Source of the DNA: Typha latifolia
Lineage: Eukaryota > Streptophyta > Magnoliopsida > Poales > Typhaceae
Direction of reading: 5' to 3'
Length of the DNA stretch: 64,000 bases
Assembly: GCA_019914945.1 (NCBI GenBank)
Contig: CM034108.1
Location: 3,668,001-3,732,000, forward strand
The translations under genes were made by a program, and so were the position numbers. This document shows, piece after piece, positions 11,496 through 22,880 of the stretch. Within the stretch, counting starts at the first letter, position 1; every line of letters starts with the position of its first letter. The notes beneath the pieces were generated by a model. That model was given only the letters and a program-made list of their open reading frames with translations, was not told where the DNA came from and made no database searches.

Positions 11496-11504
11496 ATGAT
11501 ATGA
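11496..11504 (+). promoter_or_regulatory. Two-codon upstream ORF overlapping the DC1 copy 1 start
   Basis: ATG ATA TGA begins five bases before the main ATG and its stop overlaps the main start (ATGA). The same nine bases occur at the same place in DC1 copy 2. A ribosome finishing this minimal ORF would stop on the main start codon. Whether it affects translation is not shown by sequence alone. Confidence 0.5.
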
Positions 11505-12142
11505 AGTACACGACGGAGATCACCCACTTTAGCCATCCCAACCACAAGCTCCACCCGGAGTTCTCCGACCACCCCTTCAAGTGTGACGGCTGCAAGGAGG
11601 CCGGAATCGGGTCCCGCTTCTCGTGCCGCACCTGCGACTACGACCTCCACCACCACTGCGCCACCGCATCCGCCTCCTCCTCTACTCTCCGCCACCCCTT
11701 CTATCCACGATGCCTCTTCGTCTTCCTGCCCCGGCCCCCCGGCGACTCACCCCGCTACTGCAACGCCTGCGGACGCGACGCCGTGGGCTTCGTCTACCAC
11801 TGCCGCACCTGCGGCTTCGACCTGCACCCCTGCTGCGCCGCCCTCCCCCACGTGCTCGACGTCGCCGGCGGCGCGAGGCTCTTCCTGTACAAGAAGACCG
11901 GCTCCACGTGCCACCGGTGCGGGAGGAGGGGCCGGAGCTGGAGCTACCGGAGCGCGTGCAAGAGCTACAACCTGCACGTGGCGTGCGTCACGGAGATGTT
12001 GGTCGACAGCTGGCAGGAGATCTACTACGGCAAGAGGGGGGTGGCGGCGGTGCCGGCCGCCGGGGGGAGTTATGGGGGTAGTTACCAGGATCGCGCGGCC
12101 GGGGGCAGTTATGGGGGAGCTATGTTAAAATACCGAGCATAA
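11501..12142 (+). CDS. DC1-domain cysteine/histidine-rich protein, copy 1, C-terminus lost by frameshift
   Basis: A 213-residue single-exon ORF with three DC1 (C1-like) zinc-binding modules: HFSHPNHKL...FKCDGCKEAGIGSRFSCRTCDYDLHHHC (residues about 9-52), a second around YCNACGRDAVGFVYHCRTCG with DLHPCC (86-114), and a third CHRCGRRG...ACKSYNLHVAC (about 135-162). DC1 proteins are plant-specific and linked to stress and defence; they may bind lipids or proteins. A Gly/Ser/Tyr-rich linker (GGSYGGSY) follows. Compared with copy 2 at 22886 one G is missing from a G run at 12113-12117 (five against six), which shifts the frame and ends the protein at GGAMLKYRA. The conserved tail can still be read in the +1 frame to a TGA at 12292-12294. 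Strong GC bias at third positions. Confidence 0.85.
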   Translation: MKYTTEITHFSHPNHKLHPEFSDHPFKCDGCKEAGIGSRFSCRTCDYDLHHHCATASASSSTLRHPFYPRCLFVFLPRPPGDSPRYCNACGRDAVGFVYHCRTCGFDLHPCCAALPHVLDVAGGARLFLYKKTGSTCHRCGRRGRSWSYRSACKSYNLHVACVTEMLVDSWQEIYYGKRGVAAVPAAGGSYGGSYQDRAAGGSYGGAMLKYRA

Positions 12143-12294
12143 GAGGTGTGGGGAAGAATCACCACAGGGGGAAGGGGAAGGTGAAGAGGTGCTGCGAGGT
12201 GGCGGCCATGGCGGTGCAGGTGATCATCTCGGCCGTGCTCGGGGATCCGACGGCTATCATCGCCGGGATCATCGGCTCGTTCATCTCGAGGTGA
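12143..12294 (+). pseudogene. Out-of-frame remnant of the DC1 copy 1 C-terminal tail
   Basis: In the frame shifted by one base this stretch reads GKVKRCCEVAAMAVQVIISA, then VLGDPTAIIAGIIGSFISR and TGA. It is closely similar to the tail of the paralogue at 23560-23683 (GKVKRCCELLVMAVRVIISA...). The tail is basic then hydrophobic, like a C-terminal membrane or oligomerisation segment. It is no longer joined to the DC1 domains unless the upstream frameshift is a sequencing error. Confidence 0.7.
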
Positions 12295-12340
12295 TCATGA
12301 TGTTGTAACATATATAAAATTGCCGGGATAAAAATATTAA

Positions 12341-12541
12341 GATAATTTTTTTATTTCACACCCTATACTATAATATCTTTGCTTATTTCAGTCTATTTCC
12401 TGTTTTTTGCCACTATTTTTTCAGTTTAAACCCTGTATTCGCTCTAGTAAAAGTTGTAGGATTTTAGGACAGCAGCTAAAATATAGGGAGTAAACCTATA
12501 TAAACATATGCTGTTGGGTGTGAAATAAAAATAACCATATC
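12341..12541. mobile_element. Small MITE-like element with terminal inverted repeats
   Basis: The left end GATAATTTTTTTATTTCACA, followed by CCC, is mirrored at the right end by GGGTGTGAAATAAAAATAAC followed by CATATC. This gives imperfect inverted repeats of about 23-26 bases around a 200-base AT-rich body. Related sequence is seen at about 24040-24210 and 20680-20865. No coding capacity. Target-site duplication not resolved. Confidence 0.55.
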
Positions 12542-12830
12542 AATTTTGGATTTGTTGCATATATATATATATATATATATAAAGTTGATATTTATATATA
12601 CCTTAAAACAAGGGATCTTTTAGGAGTATACACGAGAGAAATAAAATCCATCAAATTTTCTTTCTTTCTAGTTAGAAAACAAAGAGTGCATTCAATTCTA
12701 TTAAAATAGACTAGTAATTATAGGAAGTAGAGTGTATCCATGAATAACTATATAAGATTTATGAACAACTATAGATATTACATCCATGAGATGCTACCTA
12801 TTATTATTTAATTTTTTTCAGCTCTCTGCC

Positions 12831-15800
12831 TTACTTTGGAGTAGTAGATTGAAGAGCCACCACCCCTCCCCATACCTTGATTCTCTCTTCTGCTAGCATA
12901 GACTGCATTTATCATCAAACAATTATATATTATCAACTAAAAATGAGCCAAATTTGCATCTGATATATTGATATTGTACAGTGATCAAGGTGACATAATT
13001 TTCAGCAATGGATTGCAAAATTAGCACTCAAATGATCTATTATACATTACCTCTTTCTGCCACCTTGTTCTGAAGGTGATTACAAGCAGAACTGCTGTTT
13101 GCAATACTGTACCAATTAACATCCCAACCCAAATTCCCTGCATTGCAGCAAAGAGTTCAGTGGATGCCTTTCAGTGTCACATCTCATTTAATGCCATTAT
13201 CAAAGTCTCCAATTGTCACTTACAAGTGCATTAAGCTTGAGCTTGAAGCCAAAAATTGCACCCATGGGCAAACCAATCAAATAGTAACACCCTATGTTTA
13301 TGAAAGCCACCAGTGACTGCCAACCTGCTCCTATTGCCACTCCTACAAGAATTAATAAGAGAATTTGGTGGAGTAATTGATCAGAGAATTTTAAGGGAAT
13401 CTGAGCTATTTGCTGAGTAGCAGAAAGACTATACCAGAGAGCACTGGCTGAATGCTGTTTAGGAATATGGTTGCACCTAGGAGATACCCAAATTTCGAAG
13501 TTTCCTTCACCAGTTCAGGTACATCTGTGAAGAACTTTGGTAGTTGTTTCCTCTCAGCAAAAACTATTACCATAAAGATTAGTCCGATAACGCCTGATGT
13601 AGTAACAGCGATGATTACTGAAAACTTTGCTGCTTTAGGATGATTTGCGCCAAGTTCGTTGGATACTCGTACGCTTAATTAAGAAGAACAAACACTACTG
13701 CATTTAGCTCTTCGAGAAGTCTTCCATCTTTCTTGCATTATATAAGTGAATGCTCACCTGACAGCAGCATTGAAGCCTAGAGTAACCATCAATGTCCAGA
13801 GATGGTAATTCATACTGTAAGACAAAGTGAACCATTGATCAGGTATAAGGAGGAAATTTTTGGAAAAATGAATTCAAACTGGAAAGGTAAAGAATTGGTA
13901 ACCAGATTGAAATAGCTCCAATTTGGATTTCGGGATTTTTCAAGCAGCCCACAAGAATGATCACTGCAGTATAATACCAGAGCTCCAAGCTGTCATCAAA
14001 ATGATCCAGTTAAAGTCAGCAGATTTTGGATACTTCAGATAATAAAAGTGATGATAGAACCAACCAGAGCATTAAGGCTGATGCAAGTGAAAGCTTTACA
14101 AAAGCAGACAGTTTCTTAAACGCCAACAGAGAAAACCCCCTCCATGATTCTGGGAAGAAACCAGAAACTAGATAGACAAATTGACCCAAATTAATAAGCC
14201 ACCATGAGACATTTCCAACCATTGCAGCGCCGAGCATGCCATATCCGAGTTTTGTTATGAAAATCCAATTCAGCAATACATGGATGCCAAGAACTACTCC
14301 GGCGATCGCCGTCATAACCCAGACCTTGCTCTGTGATTGGTAAAACTTTTGTATAGGAAAGTTAAAGGCATAAGCAAACAATTGAGGAATCACCCATCTA
14401 GTATATCTGCCTGCAACTTCTGAAATTTCTTTAGACTGATGGAGAAGCTGTAGAAGAGGCGATGTGAACATATAAACTGGTGTCAAAATGAGAGCTGTGG
14501 CAAGACAAATTATCCATGATCTTTGCACATAGATTCCTAGCATTTCGAATTGTCCAGCACCAACAGCTTGACCACAAAGTGTCTCCAAAGCACTTCCCAT
14601 ACCTAACTACAAAGAAGGTGAGAACATAAAATTAAAAAAAGAAGAAAAAACTCAATTCCAACCCCCACAAATTCTTGTTCACAGTGGTCTTGATATTAGT
14701 ATGACAAGATATTTTCCTACTTGTCTCTTTTGTTTACTTGATCCTACTTCCTAACATACAACATAGACAATTGAATCCACTCTTGTTAATCTGGACAATT
14801 GCTTCATTGAATTAATAACTCCATGAATATATAGAGCTTATATATTAATTCTCATCAAAATTTGGTTAACACTGCTATTGTGGTTAAATTACCAGGACAT
14901 CATAATCAAAACCTTCAATGACAAAGGCAATGGTAACAAAGCCACTGGAGAACTGTAGGACTGCTGTAAGTAGTGCAGGTTTTGCTATCTGCCATATCTT
15001 CTTGGAGTCCTCCCAGCTTTTGGAGGCCAACTTTTCCATGACCAGATACCTCAGCAAGAGAAGCTTCCTCTATGTTTACTCACTCTGCACATCACTACTC
15101 TTTCATCTCATTTGGCTTCATTCCATATATTTAGCCTTGTTTGTCTCTCTGACGTACAGAACAGTCTATGGCTGGAAGCAGGTGAGAGCCTCACCGGCGG
15201 CCCTTTAGATGAGGAAAGAGATCAAAGGGCAGGTGGTTGAGATTTTGTTTTCAGCTATAGAACCCACAACAATGCTTAGGTTTCCATGATCAATGTGAGA
15301 TTCTTGTATAATTACTTAATTCGGTATAGTAACATTAGGGTGCGAGGATGGTAATATAGTAGAGTTCTAATTAGATTTTCTTCTGAAAGAAGACTGATGT
15401 TGCTGTCTCTATGTCTTTTACAAATTCTGTCTAGAAAACTTTATTTTGTCTGCTGTTATATGGAATGCTTGGACGTGTGATCTGATGTTAGTAGATGGTA
15501 TTATACTACTACTTGTTAGATGTTAGATTGGTTTTTGTTTTGGTGGTGGATTGATGATAGATGTTAGATTGGTTTTTGTTAGAAGTTGATGGCAGTGTCC
15601 ATTGTTTTTGGTCCATTTGCTATAACAGGTTTTCTTATTTTTGATCTTGTGGTATATCTTGGTGGAAGATCACCACTAATTAAGTTTTAATGAAACAGAG
15701 GCTGTGGCCTGATTTGTTAAGAAAAAGTATTGCCCTATTATTTCTTCTACGTATTAGGGCATGTTTACCTTTCAAAAATATTTTCTTTGCGTGAATACCC

Positions 15801-16279
15801 CTAAAAAAATTGATATATGATATACACACCTTAAAATACTTGTTCTTATACGGATACCCTTCAAAATTATTATATGTAAAATTTTACATAATTAACTATA
15901 AAAAAAATACATTCTTATCTTTATATATTCACGAAATGAAGGATCTAAATGCCCTTTCGTGCAAAAAGTCAAAAACTAGTATAGATTTTTGAAGGGCAAA
16001 AACGCAAATAAGGAACTTTGGAGGCGCACAAATGTAAAAAGGCCGTAATAAAAAGAACCCACTGAGCGTAGTAAAAATTACCAGAATGGCATAGCCGAAG
16101 CCCTCGACGACGCCATGAGCGATGGAGACCGCGGCGAGCTCGACCTTCCCGAGATGCCCGACGAAGGCCATGGTGACGAATCCAAGCGTGAATTGGAGCA
16201 CCGCAGTTAGTATCACAGGCCCAGCGATCTTCCACATCTTCTTGAACTCATCCCAACTCTTCGCTGTCGCCCTCTCCAT
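12831..16279 (-). CDS. DTX: MATE efflux transporter (DETOXIFICATION family), eight exons
   Basis: Exons on the minus strand, placed by GT-AG borders and frame: 16279-16082, 14606-14065, 13989-13903, 13814-13758, 13673-13435, 13342-13224, 13137-13051, 12902-12831. They total 1401 bases, 466 residues, near the usual 470-500 of plant DTX proteins. The start MERATAKSWDEFKKMWKIAG and the motifs GMGSALETLCGQA, SVRVSNELGANHPKAA and GWQSLVAFINIGCYYLIGLP are MATE signatures. These proteins have 12 membrane helices and export organic compounds, flavonoids or hormones by proton antiport at plasma membrane or tonoplast; the substrate cannot be read from sequence. A TATATAA (reverse strand, 16352-16358) lies about 75 bases upstream of the ATG. 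A second possible first exon lies in intron 1 (14893-15039). Confidence 0.88.
14893..15039 (-). CDS. Alternative or duplicated first exon of the MATE gene, 17 codons shorter
   Basis: An ATG at 15039 opens 49 codons, MEKLASKSWEDSKKIWQIAK then PALLTAVLQFSSGFVTIAFV and IEGFDYDVL. They align with the 66-codon exon at 16279-16082 and end at an equivalent CTG|GTAATT donor, so splicing to the acceptor before 14606 keeps the frame. Relative to the main exon it lacks GHLGKVELAAVSIAHGV, i.e. the loop and beginning of helix 2 conserved in MATE proteins. It may be an alternative promoter and exon, or a decayed first exon left by a tandem duplication. The frame is open and both borders are intact. Confidence 0.6.
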
Positions 16280-16351
16280 CTCTCAACTTCCTCTTCTCTT
16301 CTTTCTCTATCTCGACTCTAATGCACCACAGTGGACTCTCTCTGTAAAACT

Positions 16352-16358
16352 TATATAA
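16352..16358 (-). promoter_or_regulatory. Probable TATA box of the MATE gene
   Basis: Reverse-strand TATATAA, 73 bases upstream of the ATG at 16279, in an otherwise mixed sequence with a CT-rich leader between it and the start. Positional evidence only. Confidence 0.5.
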
Positions 16359-17375
16359 ACGGATTCGGTACAAGGTCACAAGCCACCTTTGCATGCACTG
16401 GAGCCTGGCTGTCCCTTTTAGAGCTTGCCACGTGGATCGATGTAAGTAGGTGAGCTTCATTAACCGAGATGCGTAGACGGGAGGAAGTCTGAGGAGGAAA
16501 TCATCGCTTTCCCGGGAGTAGCTCCGGATCGTGTATAGATCCTCGATGCAGGAATTTGGTGCAGCATTACTTGGCATCTCCTGGTTAGCTGCGGAAACCA
16601 GTGCATGGGTTAACTGCCAGTTAGAGGCTGCCAAGTATTAAATTGCAGGAGATTGTGATGACCAAAGTTGGTCGGCATAGCCGTCAAAGGCATTTGACTT
16701 TGACTTTGGAAGTCATATAACGTATAAGATCAGAAGCTTACCTGAAAAAGTACATGCATATTCCCACCAAGTTGAGTAAAATGAGCAAATAATGACAAAA
16801 TAAAACACTCGGAAACTTGTCTGATATAAAGACCGCTTAACGTGAATGACTCCAAATTAATACTTAACTAGGAAAGAATTATAGTTCTATCATTCTGAAA
16901 AGGAGGGGAAAAAAGACAGAAGAATTTAAAAAAAAAAAATATTCTACCAACAAAGCTGAAAGATAACCTATTAATGTAACATGCTAGCAGTTACACCACC
17001 TCCATCACCATTCTTTCCTAGCAATAATGCCAATAATAATATATACAAATTTTACGCCACAAGGCTGCAGCCAATTTGTCCGTATGCAAACACTTTACTA
17101 ACAATGACTTGAATGAAGATCACTGCATGTAGAAATAAGAATAAGAAATATCATTTTGGGTGCAAATCAGCAACACCAAGCTACACTATCTGAAGTATGA
17201 CAAGGCTAGCAATTACAAAGCACACCAGCCAGAATTGAAAATGCGGTCAGACAAATCGATTACCGTTAGTCCGGAGACAGCTATGAGGTTAAACATACAT
17301 CAGTCGAGTGAAGATCTAACTTCTAAGACTAGCTAGCACCAATAGTTTCAGGATGAGATGAGGACATAGGAAGGT

Positions 17376-18377
17376 CTATTCTCCACCGTTAACAAATCGT
17401 TGGACCCAGGCCCTACGCATCGACAAATTCTTAGCGGCAAATGCACGCCCAAGAGTGTCATGAGCGTATAGATAGTCAAAGACTCTCTCAAGTGTCCTCT
17501 CATGATGCTCTCCAACCTCCATTACTGTAGCATATAGTTCCCTGTGGAATGGAATTGGAACGGTGGCCCTGATAGCATCTGCAAGATTGCGTATTTCTTT
17601 GCAAATCATCTCAATGTGGTCCGTGCTCTCATCCCTAACTCTCTTACCCGTCAATCTAGGCATTTCATGCCCTGGAGTCTGAGATTGCATATTTGCAGTA
17701 CTTGATAGGTCCCTCTCAACCTCCTCAGGTGGATTGGGATCCATGGTTTGAAAACTAGTATCATAAGCATCCGAATTCACAGGTTTGACGTTAGGGTCAT
17801 CACCACCTAAGTCCTTGTAGACAGAGTTGGCAAAAGTCCCCATTGCTTGTTCGTCGCCACATATCAGAGAGAGTAGATCCAAATTCTTAACAGGGTTGTT
17901 GAGAATATCCTTAGCATCTGGGTGGGCCTACACACAGAACTCTGTATATTTTATAAAAACAATACAAAATTAAAATTTTAAATATAGGAGAAAACATTTG
18001 ATTTAGACAGAGAATTTCACCTTGGTATAAGTCTCATAAATCTCCTTATCAAGGACAATTCTTTGGCTGACATTGTCCCATCTGGCCCCTGGGAGAGCCA
18101 AAACCTTCTGGATCTGCTGGTACTTCTTGTTTAACCACTTTAAGTGGTGCTCAACATTCTCTCGATCAAAGCTGCTTCCACATTCACTGTTGACCCGTGC
18201 TGCAGCTTCAATGAAAGTGGCTTTCTTTAACTTTTTTTCTCCCTCTGGTTTATTTTTCACCACATTTGCAAGGAAGTCTAGCAAGACATCGTCGTGTTCA
18301 GGCTTCCATCTCTTGTTGGGAGTGCCCTTCCTGCTCATGCTAATAGGCTCACCCTTAAATGATTGGGGAAGTTTCAT
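17376..18377 (-). CDS. Myb/SANT-like DNA-binding domain protein (Harbinger-ORF1 type)
   Basis: Two coding exons: 18377-18021 and 17927-17376, joined as YTK|AHPDAKDIL, giving 302 residues. Residues about 18-110 (RKGTPNKRWKPEHDDVLLDF...HHLKWLNKKYQQIQKVL) fit the plant Myb/SANT-like domain, a three-helix DNA-binding fold shared with the DNA-binding protein of PIF/Harbinger transposons and with domesticated genes such as L10-interacting MYB-like proteins. The C-terminal half (residues about 220-302) is a helical region ending AFAAKNLSMRRAWVQRFVNG, as in this family. An AG acceptor directly precedes the ATG, and GGGTTTCAG|GTACATCG at 20582 looks like a donor, so a 2.2-kb 5'UTR intron is likely. 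Function is presumably transcriptional or transposon-derived; I see no transposase partner nearby. Confidence 0.75.
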
Positions 18378-20640
18378 CTAATAGAACAGACAGTGAAACA
18401 ATTACTAATAAAGTTGCAAAATTTGTTATTTAGACATAAAAGTCCAACTACTAGATTTGCATTAGCAGTTCAGTGTGTCCTTATATATTCACTCCACATT
18501 TCTCTAGCAAATTTGATATGTAACTCAGATTACACAAGGTTTCCCTGGCATTACTTTCTTTGAAACCTTGTTAAATATTTGCTTGTGCTGACAATAATAG
18601 GTGATTCGGCCCACCCTAAAATGATGTTGTTCAACATAGAGAACCAAATTTGATCTGAATCGGAAAGAAAATATTGGGTGTCATATAAGAATCTGAAAGC
18701 AAATTTATTGGTTGAACTTTCATATACAACAAGTGCATCATTAAGCATCATGAAATTACTAGTTGAACCTTTGCATCCAACAAAGGTATATAGGAGAACA
18801 ACATCATCCTAAAGATGAAGAGAATTCGGCAACAGCAAAAGCCAACAATGTAAAGGTACATGCCATCACTACCAAAATGGGGAAAGACTGTATAATATGA
18901 CTACAATTATTTCAAATATTCAACGTGTTCGAGCTCACTTATGTCTGTTACTCCTAGCTATTCAGTGCTGTTTCACCCAAGGACACAAAGAACAGATCAA
19001 AACCAACATCCAGAACCAATTGATCTTGAAATATATTAAACAACCACCAAGAATGATAATATAAACAAAAAATTGTTACCATCAAACAATAACAATACGA
19101 GATTTACAGCCAAACTTATCAGAATAATCAGAAGAAAGAAATAAATAAAAAAGCTCCCAAAGCTCTTAATTTTGGTCATTAGGATTCAGAGTAAAAAGAA
19201 AAAACATTTCAGACTAGAGATTTGATGTGCTCCAGATGGAACTAGATCTAGCATCTACTAGCCATGATAAATAGATAGAACACCTAGAGAAAAAATAGGA
19301 TGAAACAAGAAATAGAACTTCCCTCAAATCAAAAACAGCTGAAAACCTTTCCTTCCATATAGTAAGAAAGAAATCAAAATCAAATCCTTAATATCACAAG
19401 ACTCAAAAGCTAAAATTTTCTTCGAAAGACACTAACATCACCAAAATTCTTTAGAAAACAAACATAATAACGAAAAAGAAACTGTGTCCGGAAAAGACCA
19501 ACTAGTTTTTCTGAATAAATTAGTAGTCAAATCCACACCAATAATAGAATCTCTTATTTATTTGGGGTTCATTTAGACCCCAAAATCCTAATATCAGTGC
19601 ATTCCAAATTTCTGATCTCTCTACTCATCTCTCAAAGCTCCAATTCCTTGTTAGATACCATAGTGCAATGGTTTAATAAGATCCAGAAAGACTGCCAATA
19701 CTCCAAAGTTTCTTTGACATCATATTTTCATCAGAAATCCAAATTAGCCCAGACAAAGGAAATAGCCAAAACAAAGACCAGAGATCCAACAGCAACAGGG
19801 AACTGGTGAGGTCCAGCGCGAGGCACAATTGCGAGAGGATGGTGGACAAGCCCAGCACAGAGAGAAAGGTTTACAACAGGCAAGTGGTAGCTCGGTTGTA
19901 GAACCTAGGAGGGAATCGAAGGAGGAGGAGATAGAAAAGGGAGGAAGTATACCTTTGCAAGGATAACGTGTTAACCGACCTTAACACAATTGGTGTCCTG
20001 GACACCTCCATGTCTGCCCTTTCTACAACCAAAAAATTCCAAACGAACAAATTTCTCCTCGTAGACAATTGCATAAGCATATATCCGGGAGAGTAGGCAC
20101 AAACATGGATTCATTTGTAAACACAGGGTCTTGCGCCAACCTCAAAGCCGATGCTCCATTCAAAATTCCAGCGCCATTGCTGTTAATGCTTCCATAGCAA
20201 GATGAGTTTTAGGATCTCCTCCCCATTGACTCCCCAAAACTACTGATCATCTATTTCCCTCGAAAACAATATGATCATACAAGCTATACGAAAAAGCAAA
20301 CAAAAATTCTCCTTTTAAACTGTACAAGGTTATACCACTGCACAGAAATCTAAACGATATCACACAAATAAGAAAGGGAGTAAATTAATCATGTCCGGAA
20401 CATAGAGGATGAACAAAAATTCAAAAACGACTAGTACGATACGAATTGAATCCTAGACCTAAAACGTATTAAGATTATATTGTGAGAACGGATCATACAT
20501 TAGCGAGGAGAAACCCTAGAATTGGAGGAGAAAAATGGAAACAAACGCAAATAAGTGGGAATTGAGAGCGGAGCGATGTACCTGAAACCCGCGAGGAAAC
20601 CTTCGTAGGACTGACTGACTACTCGCTCGACCGGTGTCAA
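18378..20640 (-). other. Probable 5'UTR intron and leader of the Myb/SANT gene
   Basis: The stretch has no supported coding sequence. It is bounded on the reverse strand by a donor-like CAG|GTACAT at 20582-20580 and an acceptor AG at 18379-18378 just before the start codon. The short GC-richer piece at 20582-20640 would be the non-coding first exon. This arrangement is an inference without transcript data. Confidence 0.45.
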
Positions 20641-22318
20641 TGTCAAACAAAGGGAGCGAACCGTGTTATTAAATGAGATGGATATTTTCTATTTCGCACC
20701 CTTCGTTTATGTGTTTATTGCGGTTTACACCCTCCGAGTCTCAATATATTTAAACTAGAGCCCTGTATTATATTGCCTTAAACACTCGAAATTTCCTTCC
20801 CTGTAGCCAGGCGGATTTCGAAATAATAATGAGAAATAGAGGGTGTTATCTGTTTATTTTCTAAAATTAATTTAGAAAGAGGGTTACACAAAAATACCTA
20901 TTTCTTATTTAAAGTATTAATGATAATTTTTTGATGAACAAAAGAGCTAAGGTTTCGTGTAGCTAAGAGGGCCAAAGCGTCACGTAAAATAAATGAGGGT
21001 TCTAACTGAAAATAGACAATAACTCAGGGAGATTAAACGTAATTAGTATTCCTAAAAGAAAATATTAAGAAGACAAGAGTGTAACAAGTTAGAGTGAGAG
21101 CCTTCTTTAAGAAAATTCTTTCTTTCCAAAAACCTTCATCAATACAGAGATAATATCATAAATTATCTCGCTCTTAGATAGTAATTTGCTGTTAACCAAA
21201 GTAAGACCAATGAAGCTAGAGTTTCACATGAAGAAAATTTTGGAGTTTTTTTTCTTCTCTCTTTTTGTTAAATAAGAACAAGAAGTAGTTTGATTCTGTT
21301 TGAAGCTACTGCAGCTGTGTTAAAATTATATTTGGAGTTATTAATTAGGCTGGGCCATTTCAGTGATTGATAAGCTCACTACCTAAATGCTTTCATTACC
21401 TAATTATCTTGACCTATTAATTGAGCATGTCTAATTTAGATTTGATCTGGGTTCTTAGAACACTTGCATGCTTTCATATTTCATCTCATAATCAAAGTAT
21501 ATCTTTCCTCCTCCTATCTTGTTTTTGTAATAACTAGTAAATTTATCGTATATTAAATACTTCGACATTATACTAGTTTTTTTTTTTTGTTTTTAAAGAA
21601 AGTAGTCCCCTAGCTAGTTAACTTGATTTTTGCTTAGATTTAAACCTTACAAAAACTATGAGCCTATTTAACTTAAACCAGCGCCCCAATCCTAGCAAAG
21701 AGCTTTGCTAGGGTTTGGAGGTTGTTTTCTCCCCCACTCACCTCAAGGACCTTCCTCACACAAGTGACTAGGTGGAGGGGATCTTTTCGTGAATATTTCT
21801 TCCTTTTTCTTCACTCTTCTTTCACCGTCGTCGTCTTCAAAACATACTCTATTGGTTCGGTGTCTAATTGTTGCTCGCTGTCTCCAACCACCCCATCGTC
21901 AGATCCGCCTCCTCTCTTCCACCTCCCTAAATTATACTGTCATCTTATGCTGCTACCGACGGCTTTCCCCTTCGCTGCCACCTTGAATTGCCGTCTTGTA
22001 ATCTTTTAGTTAAAATAAATAATATCTCGCCTACGAACTTTCACTCAAAAAGAAAGAAAAGAAAAACTATTTGAGAACAATCTTATTGGCTACTTATACT
22101 AGCATTTGGCTAAAGTTAATGGAACAATAATTTTTTTAACGCCCGTTATTTATGGCAAGTCTGAAGCTCGTGTAAAACTTAGGCTTAATGGTTCATTTAA
22201 TATTCTTCTTGGTCAGAACTAGGTTTTATATTGTGCGTAGGTTGCTCGTATTGCCGGACGACCCACGTAAATTTGTACGTATTTTATAAATATTTTTCTT
22301 GATTTCAATTACACTGCT

Positions 22319-22555
22319 ACAGATCCAATTCTATCTTGTCACTGATCCAAATCTAGAAGAAACCAACGAACACTTGAACCTTATCCATACGCTATGTAAC
22401 TCAAGGAGATCATATGACCTTCTATATATTCTTTAAAAAAAAAAAAATCTATTCTCTTCCTTGTTAAGTAAGAGGAAAAAAAAACTACTTTCTTTTCGTA
22501 GCGGGATCATATTCTCTTGAGTCAACCACGCACAAAGTCGTCGACAATTCTCGTC
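22319..22555 (+). repeat. Dispersed repeat, copy A (possible LTR remnant)
   Basis: Matches 26403-26693 in the same orientation: shared words include GATCCAATTCTA, CTTGAACCTTATCCA, CTATGTAACTCA and GGAGATCATATGACCTTCTA. The bases just upstream (ATTGCCGGACGACCCACGTAAATTTG) resemble the end of a Copia-type LTR, so this may be retrotransposon debris. No coding sequence. Confidence 0.5.
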
Positions 22556-22803
22556 TTGCAATCTCCTGGAAAGGAGAAAATAATACTATGATATTAATTT
22601 CTGTTATGTTCTTTTTGGCTGGCTTCTATTCTCTTCCTTGATATATATTGAATAGTTACAGGTAAACGATTTCTCACTACTACCTTTCTCTCTTCTTATT
22701 ACTTTCTCCACTCTTTCTCCCCAACTTACAAAACCGACTCGATATCTTTCTCCACTCTTTCTCCCCTCTTTCTCCCCAACTCCCAAACCGACATCGACCA
22801 CTC

Positions 22804-22813
22804 TATATATAAA
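22804..22813 (+). promoter_or_regulatory. Probable TATA box of DC1 copy 2
   Basis: TATATATAAA lies 73-82 bases upstream of the ATG at 22886, at the same distance as the TATAAATA of copy 1. Confidence 0.6.
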
Positions 22814-22880
22814 TCCAACAGGACACAGACAAACGGCATATAATCTTCCTTTAGGTCAATCGAACCTACCAAACCACCAT

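Larger units (their letters stand above)
9745..11500. other. Intergenic region upstream of DC1 copy 1
   Basis: AT-rich DNA between the LINE and DC1 copy 1. It contains a SINE-like element (about 10284-10640, listed separately), a (CTT)n tract at 11372-11406, and a likely TATA box, TATAAATA, at 11420-11427, about 75 bases upstream of the DC1 ATG. No coding sequence was supported. Confidence 0.5.

Noticed and set aside
11583..12128. Long Ala/Arg/Pro-rich ORFs in the other frames of DC1 copy 1
   Set aside because: Expected from a very GC-rich coding region; the DC1 frame has the cysteine/histidine pattern.
14893..15039. A separate complete MATE gene starting at the short first exon
   Set aside because: There is only one set of exons 2-8, so it can only be an alternative or relic first exon of the same gene.
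16248..16634. Minus-strand ORF of 128 codons overlapping the MATE start
   Set aside because: It runs through the probable TATA box and 5'UTR of the MATE gene, in another frame, and has no recognisable domain.
21722..22009. Plus-strand ORF of 95 codons with Ser/Pro-rich sequence
   Set aside because: No domain, no splice partner and an A-rich tail downstream; more likely a retroposed or repeat fragment than a gene.
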